A stretch of DNA of 64,000 bases, taken from positions 193,161,948-193,225,947 of the forward strand of contig CP136064.1 in the NCBI GenBank assembly GCA_032622095.1, in the 5' to 3' direction. The notes under the pieces were generated by a model. It made no database searches. It saw nothing but the letters and a program-made list of their open reading frames with translations, and was not told the DNA's origin. This document shows, piece after piece, positions 12,456 to 24,928 of the stretch (position 1 is its first letter; each line of letters opens with the position of its first letter). The translations under genes were made by a program, and so were the position numbers. The stretch comes from Siphonodentalium dalli. Lineage: Eukaryota > Mollusca > Scaphopoda > Gadilida > Siphonodentaliidae.

Positions 12456-12589
12456 TCGTCAACATGTTAAATCTAATTAGTATTTGCTCATACTGATGTC
12501 TTATCTGAATGAGTTAATACTAATATGAGATCAATTTGAAAAGATTGATATTCTATTGAAGCAACCAAATATGTTGTCAGGCATCTGAA

Positions 12590-13975
12590 CATCTTATACC
12601 ATTTTGAAGGAAATTTCTGAAGAAACGATGTGCGCGGAAGACAGAGGCAGTAGTCAGAAAAAGAATAACACTGCAGTAAACAAACATGAGGGGTTAACTG
12701 GGGTTTTCCTGTTACTGGTATATATTAAACCACAAACATATATACAATCAGTTAAACCACATAACAGTACTACCTAAATTATGCCTTCCACATACCATTA
12801 CATATGTTCTCAGGCGTCTAAACATATTATACCCTTTTGAAGGAAATTTCTGAAGAAACGATGTGCGCGGAAGACAGATGCAGTGGTCAGAAAAAGAATA
12901 ACACTGCAGTAAACAAACAAGAGGGGATAACTGGCGTTTTCCTGTTACTGGTATATATTAAACCACAAACATATATACAATCAGTTTCCACATACCATTA
13001 CATATGTTCTCAGGCGTCTAAACATCTTATACCCCTTTGAAGGAAATTTCTGAAGAAACGATGTGCGCGGAAGACAGATGCAGTGGTCAGAAAAAGAATA
13101 ACACTGCAGTAAACAAACAGGAGGGGATAACTGGCGTTTTCCTGTTACTGGTATATATTAAACCAAAAACATATATACAATCAGTTAAACCACATAACAG
13201 TACTACCTAAATTATGCATTCCACATACCATTACATATGTTCTCAGGCGTCTAAACATCTTATACCCTTTTGAAGGACATTTCTGATTAAAGAAACAATG
13301 TGAGAGGAGAGAGATGCAGTGGTCAGAAAAAAATCAATACTGTAGTCAGCAAGCAGTAAGGGAATGACTGATGTTTTCCTGTTACTAGTATTTATTATAC
13401 CACAAGAATTATATATATACGATTAAATAACATCATCACAACTTAAATTATGCGTTCCACATCCCATTACATAATCTGTTGACAGGCTTCTAAACATCTT
13501 TATACCCTTTTGAAGGAAATTTCTGATTAAAGAAACAATGTGAGACGAAGAGAGATGCAATGGTCAAAAAAATATCAATATTGTAGTCAGCAAGCAGTAA
13601 GGGGGTGACTGGTGTTTTCCTGTTACTAGTATTTATTATACCACACAAATTATACATAGTCAGTTAAATCACATATCATTAGTACCTAAATTATGCGATC
13701 AACATCCCTTTACATAATCTGTTGTCAGGCGTCTGAACATCTTATAGCTGTTTGAAAGAAATTCTGATTAAAGAAACAATGTGAGCGGAAGACAAATGCA
13801 GTGGCCAGACAAAAAAATCAATACTGTGGTCAGCAAACAGAAAGAGATGACTGGTGTTTTCCGGTTATTGGTATTTATTAAACCACAACACTTATATATA
13901 CAATCCGTTAAATAACATATCATTACTACATAAATTATGCGATCCACATCCCATTACATAATTCCCCATTGTTAC
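12590..13975. repeat. Satellite-like array, 233-241-bp units, copy A
   Basis: The block starting GAAGGAAATTTCTGA occurs at 12606, 12839, 13039, 13272, 13512 and, altered, 13753. Spacings are 233, 200, 233, 240 and 241 bases. The 200-base unit lacks an AAACCACATAACAGTACTACC segment. Units 1-3 are near-identical and units 4-6 form a divergent subset. Confidence 0.9.
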
Positions 13976-13979
13976 CATG

Positions 13980-16361
13980 AATAAATTCAACGTTCGTTGC
14001 AGGAATCAAGTTGCTCATTGCCTGCATGCCAATTCCGTACTAATTCCTGCATTTATGGATGTTAAACTAATTAATGGAGAAACATTTCTCAGAACGGTAA
14101 TGTTTAGAAACTGAATAGTTGTATATTCAATAGTGTGGTTTTTCGGTGAAACAGAAGACATTTCATAAATCGTAATGGAATCTGTGATTTTTTTTTTTAC
14201 AATTGACACTAAATTTCTTTCCTTCGTTACAGAAAATAATGGCTCATCTGTTGGCTACTTTTCAGCCAAGGAAAATTTCGATTTGCGGGCAGTGTTTTAC
14301 TGTTATATTATTGAATCGAGGACTACATTATTGATCTAAGGACTACTGAGATAAGGAGTAATCAGAAATTTTAAGCAAGACCTGAATGACGACTCGTGGT
14401 TATGGCTATGTTCCAAATGTAAAATCAAGCTTTTACATGCAACGCAAGTAACTATATTATTCGGATGCTTGCCTTTTAGGTGGGCTCTCAGTATTTAAGG
14501 GTCAGATGCATGTTTTGCATTTTTCAAAATGGAATTTCTCGAATTCTTTGTGAAATTTGGTACAAACGATTATTGTGACACAATATATAAGAATTTGACT
14601 TTTGTTGCATGAACAATATTTAAAATTTCATTGTTTTCAGGTACCAAGAACTTCTGTAAAATAGATTCGAAAGTGCTGTTCATATATCCATGATATCATA
14701 TCCGAAGATCGTGAGAGGAGACTTAATAATTCTTGATTTATGAAATTTAATGATTATTTTCATGTAGAGTATGGCATGAATAACCCTGTTAGTTTACTTG
14801 TAAAATTGTTATCCAACAAGTGAATTGTAAGTTGAAAAAAGCCCGTAACTCCTGTGAAATAAACGGATGACACCCATTATCAAACTTGCCCTGTGTTTTT
14901 GGCTGAGAACCAATCATGCTAACTATGGTTCTGATCAAATAATCCAATGTCAGTTGGATGTTTTACAAGATTATTCTGCAATGGTTAATTCATGGGTCTT
15001 GTATACGAACATTCGAAATTAAATTTGGCGGAATATTAGTTACATACGTACCAATTTCGTCGAAATGAAGTGAAGTATCAAGATATGGTGTTGTCTATGT
15101 GATGTCAAATTCACATTTTATGCGCAATTGGAATCTCATTCGCAATTATTTCATTCGTGGGGGTAAGAGTTCCTTAAATTGAATGGTTAATCAAATCAGG
15201 TGATTGGATATAGCTGGTGATTGGCTCAATTGTCTTCTATCAGTTTTCTTGAAACAATAATGGCTTTCAATGCAGGCACTATTGCAAATTCTACACTAAT
15301 TTTGAGTGTTGCAGTCTCAATATTCAAGTCAAACATCTGCAAGATTTGAATAAATAATATCCGCCCGACATGTGAGCCTGCCATTCCGTTGTAAATTTGA
15401 GACTGATAAAATGCTGTGAAAACTTCGCTGTTTGCCCCAAAATATTTTCGCTTTAGAATTTTCCCGGTATCGAAATAGGTCGATAAATACTCGAACTACC
15501 TTTCTACGAGCATTGTTTCCCAGAAAGACGCATTGAAGTCAGATGAAAATCTGAACATGATGTTTTTGTCCCAAACAAAAAAGAGCTATTTGCACGGCAT
15601 GGAACAGAAAAGAGCGTTCCGAGTTACTCTATTCCTGCTATGGTAGAAATACAGGGTGTTTGTTTCACGTCTGCGAGAACAATTGAAAACAGCTGGAAAA
15701 TGGCTGTTAAAAGTATTTTTCAGAGCATATGAAGCCGTTATATCAATATTTCATGTATTATTTGACCTATCTTATACCGCCTTCCAAATTACGTAGACAT
15801 AATTTGGAAGCTCGAATGAGCCATGTTCGTTTAATGAATTTGATTATACTACACATTATGTAAACCCACAATTTTCCAATATGCTCATCTTTTGAAGCCG
15901 AAGTGTCAACATCCGCTTCAAATGGATGATCATCGTCAAGTTGTTGTACATTATGTCAATATACAGTTGATATATTCCATATTTTCAACATTCGCAACCC
16001 TAATTCAGGTGTAATTACCATTCTGCTAAATTACTTGCAGCATCGATACTCATGCGAAAAATATATACGATATAGAAGATAAAGAATATCCCAACTGACG
16101 TACGAGGTGTGACGGCCATTCACCTGTGATTTGCAGTATCAATGTTCATGTTAAACATCTACAAGATTTGAAGAATAACAGAATACCCATTAGGCATGCG
16201 AGGTGTCATGGTCAGTGAATTGCAGACTGAATCGACAATGTTCCATTATGAAGGCATTTTGAAGTAGTCGTACTGAAGTTTTGACTATCATTGCTGGATA
16301 AATGTGAAAATAGTTCACTCCCAACTGAGTTAATATACGTACATTTGAACCAACATCACTG
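13980..16361. other. AT-rich unique sequence within copy A
   Basis: No gene-like frame over 70 codons, no recognisable RNA and no strong repeat structure. It is nearly identical to 22,550-24,928. Short open frames here are broken by single-base differences between the two copies, which argues against coding. Confidence 0.5.
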
Positions 16362-17811
16362 CCAGGGGCCTATACTATAGAATACAATTTTTGTAATAGC
16401 AGGCTTATTTGAGCCGCACAGAAGGTGTCGAGTACTATGGACCACTGTAATCTAACAGCGAACGCGATTTCTTGTAAATCACAAAAAGACGGCAAATCGA
16501 GTACTATCGACCACCGTTCGTTGAACGCACATCTAAATATTTGTGATTTTGTCAAGGGAAATTACTCTAATGATATATGCGAATAATATGGCAATGCCTA
16601 TTTGTGTCAGTTGGTGAGTGATTTAGTTGATGAATAAAGTTCATAAAGGTACATTATGTGTGACTAGTTTCCGATATTTGGGTTATTTTGACCACAATTG
16701 CGCACGATGAAAAGTAATTTGTTCAGTATCGTGTGGAATACTTACCATTTTCAGATGTTTTATGTTACATGTTTATTAACGGTTTGTCGAAAAAGGTCGG
16801 CAAACACACACATCGGTTGCCGTTCAAATGGCCACATCAACTTTATATAGCAATATCACCAAGGATGGAACCTAATTTGTCTAGCTAGCTTTGTCTGGCT
16901 GAAATATTAGTGGGAACATCTAGACCTTAATAGTTGAAAAGTTTGAGGTAATATGCAGCTGGAAAAATTCAACCCATGATGGGGGTGCGATGGCTGTTCT
17001 CGGAGATGGTATTTTCGACTTGTGTAAAGGATGAGTGTTCATTTGGAAATTCCAATGTGGACCAACACTCCCTCGTCCAGGGTCTCTGGGGACACCCAAC
17101 CTCGATTTTAAAACATATATATAGCACCATCTACTTAAACTATACCTAATTCTCAGTACCTTCCATTTATACCCAACTAAGCGGCTGAATTTAGGTAAAC
17201 ATATGACATTTGGTTATAACCAACACGCACTACTACATTGGTAAGTTAAGGATCGGGGGACCCCGATTTTTTCTAAAAATTCACTCATGGAACCTTCTTT
17301 GCGGCACTATTGGCCAAATTAAATTGTTTAGACCACAAGGTGAACGCAAACTTCTTGAGCACACACATGCCATGCGGTTCAAATATATTACATAATGTCA
17401 TGGTAAATATTTGGGGTCCACCGATTCTTAACGCAACTTAGCCTGAAATTATCAGTAACTGTTTCAACACGAAATGCCACCACCCCCGATTCACCGCGTA
17501 TCCGTGTACCTTCGCACAAAGATCGTTTATATATATACGTTTTGAGCCCAAGCCCGACAACTGTAACTCTTTAATTCCATTCATAACTAGAGGTCAGATT
17601 CCATGGAATCAGATATACTTCCATGTTATCCCATCCCATCCAATGTGAGTGTTATGCGTATATGTGTGTTTCTCTTCATGCGAATGCATATTGGTGCATT
17701 ATGATCCGATGGCGCACTTGCATTGACATTTCTAGATTCAATATATATTTTGGGACTTCTGTCTGTCTGTTTGTTTGTTTGTCTGTTAGCTATGACCGGG
17801 AAAACTGCTGG

Positions 17812-18145
17812 ACGGATTTTGACAACATTTGATAAATATGGGTAATTTTGTCCAGGGAGTGTTTTGGACGTGTAAAATCGTGACCCCCGACCTTACCTTG
17901 ACCTTCAAAAAGGTCAATCCTAGGTAAAATCTGGTAAAACAGACCGATTTCAACGAAATTTGACACCTAGGGGTACTTTTGTCAGGGGAGTCGTTTGGTG
18001 GGTCAAATCGTGACCACGACCGGAAATTGACATTCGAAATGGTTAGTTCAAGGTCAAATCGTGTAAAACGAACGGATTTCGACGAAATTTGATAACTAGG
18101 GAAACTTTTGTCCGGGAAGTGTTTTGGACAGGTCGAATCGTGACA
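17812..18145. repeat. 130-bp tandem array inside the TIR element
   Basis: ACGGATTTTGAC, ACCGATTTCAAC and ACGGATTTCGAC start successive units at 17812, 17943 and 18072. Each is followed by ACTTTTGTC-type and GTGTTTTGGACAGGT-type words and ends near ATCGTGAC. The 139-codon minus-strand frame over it simply reads the repeat. Confidence 0.85.
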
Positions 18146-18148
18146 ATA

Positions 18149-18880
18149 GGTTACTTTTATAGTACAGCGGACATACCTATATAGTATATCGGTGAGCATG
18201 TTCATGCATTTGCCTTGCTTTTTGACAAGTCCGTTTGAATTTGCGTCATGAACAGAGGGTTTGAATTTGAATAATATATAGCACCCGTTACGTTATAGGC
18301 CACAAGGGTTAAACCGTCCTATCTAAATCTTTAAACAGCGTACTAATCTTGCGTTTAGAAACTACTTATCACATCCACTCGTCGAAAAGTTTTTATCTCA
18401 ATATCCGATTTTCGGCGTAATTTTCCACATGTGATCTTCTGTGGAATTTGCCAAATATGAGCCCACCCGATACAAACACTCTTTGAGCAAGTTGCGTTTA
18501 TAGTACAGCGGTCAAATTTTGTAGGCATATCTACATTATACCGGTTTACATTCTCCAGCGTGAAACTCGCTCCTACATTAGCCCGTTTGGATTTGGGGCT
18601 ACAAAATCGGCTAGTGATAGACTACATAAGTATACATATTTATGATATATAGCGTTGTCACGAGTAAACCGTTCCATCTCTGTTTGAATTCCCCCCCCCC
18701 TTCGCAATTTTCGTGGAATTTTCCTAAAGTCTCAACCCACACTGACACACATTCTCCGTTGGGCATGTTACATTTATAGTATAGCCGTCAAACTTCTGGG
18801 ACGTACATAAAGTATGCCAACGTACATGCTACGCCATTATCTTGCTCTTTAACAAGCCGGTTTGGATTTGGCGGGAAAAA
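18149..18880. repeat. Three imperfect 275-350-bp repeats inside the TIR element
   Basis: TTTATAGTACAGCGG occurs at 18149 and 18497, and TTTATAGTATAGCCG at 18773. Each is followed later by ACAAG(T/C)C(C/G)GTTTG or CCCGTTTGGATTTGG and then a TATAGC/GTAAACCGT tail. A run of C occurs at about 18689-18698. Confidence 0.75.
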
Positions 18881-20329
18881 TAGTTGCAATATTTTCGTAC
18901 CCCCTAACGCGGAAAGTCCTGGGTAAAAACGTTTTTAAGCGGTATATTCGAGTCCGAATCTCTCGTCCAATTCGGAATATGCAATAAAAAATTTAGAGCT
19001 CTGTACTCTAAACAAAAAAAATTTGGTTTATTCATCCTGATGTATAGTGTGTGCCTATGTATGGGCGGTAACTCCTCAGGGAAAGCGCGGACACAAGTTT
19101 TGATGCCCGTGTTCAGTAGGGCACATCGAGGTGTGCATACGGTCCAATTTTCGATGTTCTGCTCCTTATAATTTCCAAGATAATAAAATGACATTTTTTC
19201 ATATAAAGGGAGATAACTCCGCGAGGTGAACGCGGACAATATCCGATATACGTCTAAGGCATACAACTCATTGACTCCAACATACGTACCAAATTTTAGT
19301 TTGCTACTCCTCATACTTTCAGAGAATAAGGAGTTGCAAAATGGTTAAGTATAATAATAATAATAACAAAAATAATCGTTTTTTTCTTTTTAATCCGCCA
19401 TTAAATGTTTGGCCGAAATCGGGATATCACCATTTTGAGTGTCCCTTAAATGCCTACATTCCCTGAAAATTTCGCGTTCCTACTACAATTAGTTTCTGAG
19501 TATTTCCAATTAAACGGAAAACTGCCTCAATACAAAAACAATATACTTCCTTGGTTACACCATGGAAGTATAATTAAAATCTAGGCCGCTGACATGGCTA
19601 TCTCCTTTCAAATCCATTGAGCGTAAACCATCTCAATGGGTTAACAATTGAGATTCCGTGACCGCATTACAAAGAACATGCACCCAGCTAATCGCACTCA
19701 CCATTTTCCGCACGGTTAATCGTCGTGAAAAATCAATAATGTAGCCTGTGCATTTGTAATCTAATAATGAATTTTCACAAAAATGGTATTATTGCTGTAC
19801 TATAGAACCCGCTTAGCCAGTACTTTATCATTCCGTATTGCGAATTCTTACATATTACAAAGCTGTAGCGTTCGAGTACTACGAAAACATGAACAGATGA
19901 AACTTTCAGGCCCCCTTTTTCTCCACAAAATGCAAAGATTTTCCGGTCAAGTGAATCCCGGTATATAGATGGTTCGCCAAAAAGATCATATAAGTCATTA
20001 CCTGTCAATGTATTTTGCATATAAAGAGTTTTGGGCATATGTTGAGTTTCAATCTACAATGAAAGAAATACACTGATAGAAATACAGTCGAATACTATAT
20101 AACACAAAATATGTATTACAAAATTAGTAAATCACAAATTAACGCTGATATTACAAAAATTGTATTCTATAGTATAGGCCCCTGGACGATTTCTAAGTGG
20201 CGGAGTCCCCCAACAACTGGAACTATTCACCATCTTCAAAATCCTACTAAATCTGGTCTGGTGGAGTCTTTCTGGTCATTTTGGTGATCATTATTCTCGG
20301 GTTGCCTCCATAAAGTTATAGTTTTTAAA

Positions 20330-20548
20330 GGCGTTCGTTGCAGAAATATTCATATTTGTTCAAATCGCCATCAACGGAAGGAATATTAATATATATAGTT
20401 TTGTTCATATGCCAAACATAATCAACACGTAAATAGTATATTATCGACAAGGCGTACGATGGTGTACGTAAACAAGAACCTTCTCGTGTTACAGAAGTTG
20501 TATATAACACAGCGCAGTTCTATTGGTCAATCACACACAAATGATATA
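20330..20548 (+). mobile_element. GGCGTTCGTTG MITE, truncated at duplication junction
   Basis: Same sequence as the first 220 bases of the complete elements at 28,971 and 40,445. It stops at CAAATGATATA, exactly where copy B of the segmental duplication begins, so the duplication breakpoint lies inside this element. Confidence 0.85.
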
Positions 20549-20558
20549 ATTGGAATTG

Positions 20559-20707
20559 AGGTCCGTATGAGCCGGAGGTCCGCAAAAGCCAGGGTCCGTA
20601 AAAGCCGGGGTCCACATAAGCCAGGGTCCGTATGAGCCGGAGGTCCGTAAAAAGCCTGGGTCCATATCAGCCAGGGTCCGTAAGAGCCAAGGTCCGTATC
20701 AGCCGGC
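20559..20707. repeat. GTCCGTATGAGCCGG minisatellite, copy B (expanded)
   Basis: Same 17-19-base units as in copy A, with extra units such as GGTCCACATAAGCCAG. The minus-strand frame reading these as proline/leucine-rich protein is not a gene. Confidence 0.8.
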
Positions 20708-20849
20708 ATTCGTCAACATGTTAAATCTAATTAGTATTTGCTCATACTGATGTCTTATCTGAATGAGTTAATACTAATATGAGATCAATTTGAAAAGATT
20801 GATATACTATTGAAGCAACCAAATATGTTGTCAGGCATCTGAACATCTT

Positions 20850-22545
20850 ATACCCTTTTGAAGGAAATTTCTGAAGAAACGATGTGCGCGGAAGACAGAG
20901 GCAGTAGTCAGAAAAAGAATAACACTGCAGTAAACAAACAGGATGGGATAACTGGCGTTTTCTTGTTACTGGTATATATTAAACCACAAACATATATACA
21001 ATCAGTTAAACCACATAACAGTACTACCTAAATTATGCCTTCCACATACCATTACATATGTTCTCAGGCGTCTAAACATCTTATACCCCTTTGAAGGAAA
21101 TTTCTGAAGAAAAGATGTGTGCGGAAGACAGATGCAGTGGTCAGAAAAAGAATAACACTGCAGTAAACAAACAGGAGGGGATAACTGGCGTTTTCCTGTT
21201 ACTGGTATATATTAAACCAAAAACATATATACAATCAGTTAAACCACATAACAGTACTACCTAAATTATGCATTCCACATACCATTACATATGTTCTCAG
21301 GCGTCTAAACATCTTATATAAGGATTAACTGTCATGTGGACTGTTTTTATGGAGATGTAACGGTGAGGTAAGTGGACATAACTTGTGTAAAACCCGAAGG
21401 GTTTTACATACAAGTTATGTCCACTTACTTCACCGTTACATCTCCATAAAAATAGTCCACATGACAGTTAATCCTTATATTTATATACATTTAGCGAAAA
21501 AGCCACTTTTGTAAATATATTTAAATCGAAAAGTGTATCGTGACAAGATCAGCCCAAAATACCCAATTACACCCTTGGCAAAAGTTAATAGGAACAATTT
21601 CTCTTCATGTTGAAACCCGATGATGTATTAAGTCAATCCTGCGCGAGTCAAAATGCGCCCAAAGCACTACGCGTTCGTCTTTCCAAACCTAATGACGTAT
21701 CGATGGTGTTATTAGCTTGGTGTTATTAGGCGTTGCGCATTCACCGAGAAATAACTGCAACTAGCCACGTGGGCGCCGACCAATCAGAATGCTGAATTTA
21801 GTGATGACAACACTTAGTGTGTAAATATACCCTTTTGAAGGACATTTCTGATTAAAGAAACAACGTGAGAGGAGAGAGATGCAGTGGTCAGAAAAAAATC
21901 AACACTGTGGTCAGCAAGCAGTAAGGGAATGACTGGCGTTTTCCTGTTACTAGTATTTATTATACCACAAGAATTATATATATACGATCAGTTAAATAAC
22001 ATCATCACAACTTAAATTATGCGTTCCACATCCCATTACATAATCTGTTGCCAGGCTTCTAAACATCTTTATACCCTTTTGAAGGAAATTTCTGATTAAA
22101 GAAACAATGTGAGACGAAGAGAGATGCAATGGTCAGAAAAATATCAATATTGTAGTCAGCAAGCAGTAAGGGGTGGCTGGTGTTTTCCTGTTACTAGTAT
22201 TTATTATACCACACACATTATACATAGTCAGTTAAATCACATATCATTAGTACCTAAATTATGCGATCAACATCCCTTTACATAATCTGTTGTCAGGCGT
22301 CTGAACATCTTATAGCTGTTTGAAAGAAATTCTGATTAAAGAAACAATGTGAGCGGAAGACAAATGCAGTGGCCAGACAAAAAAATCAATACTGTGGTCA
22401 GCAAACAGAAAGAGATGACTGGTGTTTTCCGGTTATTGGTATTTATTAAACCACAACAATTATATATACAATCCGTTAAATAACATATCATTACTACATA
22501 AATTATGCGATCCACATCCCATTACATAATTCCCCATTGTTACCA
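20850..22545. repeat. Satellite-like array, 233-241-bp units, copy B
   Basis: GAAGGAAATTTCTGA starts at 20860 and 21093. The following unit is interrupted after CATCTTATA by the 507-bp insertion and resumes at about 21,826. Divergent units continue to about 22,545 as in copy A. Confidence 0.85.
21319..21825. mobile_element. 507-bp insertion with terminal long hairpin, copy B only
   Basis: It interrupts a satellite unit whose uninterrupted form (CATCTTATACCCTTTTGAAGG) is seen at about 13,256 in copy A. TATA is present on both sides (21315-21318 and 21826-21829). The left third is a near-perfect hairpin: about 77 bases from 21318 to 21395, a GAA loop, then the complement to about 21478. The rest (21,480-21,825) is single-copy within this window and no protein is encoded. 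The TATA may be a target duplication, or a TA duplication plus matching end bases. Confidence 0.8.
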
Positions 22546-22549
22546 TGAA

Positions 22550-24928
22550 TAAATTCAACGTTCGTTGCAGGAATCAAGTTGCTCATTGCCTACATGCCAA
22601 TTCCGTACTAATTCCTGCATTTATGGATGTTAAACTAATTAATGGAGAAACATTTCTCAGAACGGTAATGTTTAGAAACTGAATAGTTGTATATTCAATA
22701 GTGTGGTTTTTCGGTGAAACAGAAGACATTTCATAAATCGTAATGGAATCTGTGATTTTTTTTTTACAATTGACACTAAATTTCTTTCCTTCGTTACAGA
22801 AAATAATGGCTCATCTGTTGGCTACTTTTCAGCCAAGGAAAATTTCGATTTGCGGGCAGTGTTTTACTGTTATATTATTGAATCGAGGACTACATTATTG
22901 ATCTAAGGACTACTGAGATAAGGAGTAATCAGAAATTTTAAGCAAGACCTGAATGACGACTCGTGGTTATGGCTATGTTCCAAATGTAAAATCAAGCTTT
23001 TACATGCAACGCAAGTAACTATATTATTCGGATGCTTGCCTTTTAGGTGGGCTCTCAGTATTTAAGGGTCAGATGCATGTTTTGCATTTTTCAAAATGGA
23101 ATTTCTCGAATTCTTTGTGAAATTTGGTACAAACGATTATTGTGACACAATATATAAGAATTTGACTTTTGTTGCATGAACAATATTTAAAATTTCATTG
23201 TTTTCAGGTACCAAGAACTTCTGTAAAACAGATTCGAAAGTGCTGTTCATATATCCATGATATCATATCCGAAGATCGTGAGAGGAGACTTAATAATTCT
23301 TGATTTATGAAATTTAATGATTATTTTCATGTAGAGTATGGCATGAATAACCCTGTTAGTTTACTTGTAAAATTGTTATCCAACAAGTGAATTGTAAGTT
23401 GAAAAAAGCCCGTAACTCCTGTGAAATAAACGGATGACACCCATTATCAAACTTGCCCTGTGTTTTTGGCTGAGAACCAATCATGCTAACTATGGTTCTG
23501 ATCAAATAATCCAATGTCAGTTGGATGTTTTACAAGATTATTCTGCAATGGTTAATTCATGGGTCTTGTATACGAACATTCGAAATTAAATTTGGCGGAA
23601 TATTAGTTACATACGTACCAATTTCGTCGAAATGAAGTGAAGTATCAAGATATGGTGTTGTCTATGTGATGTCAAATTCACATTTTATGCGCAATTGGAA
23701 TCTCATTCGCAATTATTTCATTCGTGGGGGTAAGAGTTCCTTAAATTGAATGGTTAATCAAATCAGGTGATTGGATATAGCTGGTGATTGGCTCAATTGT
23801 CTTCTATCAGTTTTCTTGAAACAATAATGGCTTTCAATGCAGGCACTATTGCAAATTCTACACTAATTTTGAGTGTTGCAGTCTCAATATTCAAGTCAAA
23901 CATCTGCAAGATTTGAATAAATAATATCCGCCCGACATGTGAGCCTGCCATTCCGTTGTAAATTTGAGACTGATAAAATGCTGTGAAAACTTCGCTGTTT
24001 GCCCCAAAATATTTTCGCTTTAGAATTTTCCCGGTATCGAAATAGGTCGATAAATACTCGAACTACCTTTCTACGAGCATTGTTTCCCAGAAAGACGCAT
24101 TGAAGTCAGATGAAAATCTGAACATGATGTTTTTGTCCCAAACAAAAAAGAGCTATTTGCACGGCATGGAACAGAAAAGAGCGTTCCGAGTTACTCTATT
24201 CCTGCTATGGTAGAAATACAGGGTGTTTGTTTCACGTCTGCGAGAACAATTGAAAACAGCTGGAAAATGGCTGTTAAAAGTATTTTTCAGAGCATATGAA
24301 GCCGTTATATCAATATTTCATGTATTATTTGACCTATCTTATACCGCCTTCCAAATTACGTAGACATAATTTGGAAGCTCGAATGAGCCATGTTCGTTTA
24401 ATGAATTTGATTATACTACACATTATGAAAACCCACAATTTTCCAATATGCTCATCTTTTGAAGCCGAAGTGTCAACATCCGCTTCAAATGGATGATCAT
24501 CGTCAAGTTGTTGTACATTATGTCAATATACAGTTGATATATTCCATATTTTCAACATTCGCAACCCTAATTCAGGTGTAATTACCATTCTGCTAAATTA
24601 CTTGCAGCATCGATACTCATGCGAAAAATATATACGATATAGAAGATAAAGAATATCCCAACTGACGTACGAGGTGTGACGGCCATTCACCTGTGGGTTG
24701 CAGTATCAATGTTCATGTTAAACATCTACAAGATTTGAAGAATAACAGAATACCCATTAGGCATGCGAGGTGTCATGGTCAGTGAATTGCAGACTGAATC
24801 GACAATGTTCCATTATGAAGGCATTTTGAAGTAGTCGTACTGAAGTTTTGACTATCATTGCTGGATAAATGTGAAAATAGTTCACTCCCAACTGAGTTAA
24901 TATACGTACATTTGAACCAACATCACTG
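22550..24928. other. AT-rich unique sequence within copy B
   Basis: Counterpart of 13,980-16,361. A 66-codon plus-strand frame at 24,296-24,496 exists only here, because one base change removes a stop present in copy A. It is therefore not supported as a gene. Confidence 0.5.

Larger units (their letters stand above)
16362..20185. mobile_element. Non-coding DNA transposon with perfect 36-bp TIRs, copy A
   Basis: Bases 16362-16397 (starting CCAGGGGCCTATACTATAG) are the exact reverse complement of 20150-20185. Subterminal sequence inside the TIRs is also partly complementary. The 3.8-kb interior has no convincing protein. It instead contains a GTACTAT.GACCACCG subterminal repeat, a three-unit 130-bp array and a three-unit 275-350-bp array. 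This fits a non-autonomous DNA transposon. Superfamily is unknown: the CAGGGGCC start is hAT-like, but no 8-bp target duplication is visible. Confidence 0.75.
12343..20548 (+). repeat. Tandem segmental duplication, copy A
   Basis: This stretch recurs directly at 20,549-29,188. Matching landmarks lie 8,567 bases apart up to about 18,680 and 8,641 bases apart beyond it. Between roughly 13,980 and 20,540 the copies differ at only scattered single bases. Copy A starts at AATTGGAATTGAGGTCCG and ends inside a MITE at CAAATGATATA. It holds a short minisatellite (12,351-12,455), the satellite array, about 2.4 kb of unique AT-rich sequence (13,980-16,361) and the TIR element. Confidence 0.9.

Noticed and set aside
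17786-18205. 139-codon minus-strand frame (and its twin at 26,353)
   Set aside because: It simply reads the 130-bp tandem array. Identity between the copies reflects recent duplication, not selection.
18904-19314. 136-codon minus-strand frame (and its twin at 27,545)
   Set aside because: Overlies repeat words such as GGGAGATAACTCC and CGCGGACA, has no recognisable motif, and its conservation is only that of the young duplication.
24296-24496. 66-codon plus-strand frame in copy B
   Set aside because: The same position in copy A carries a stop through a one-base difference, with no other sign of coding.
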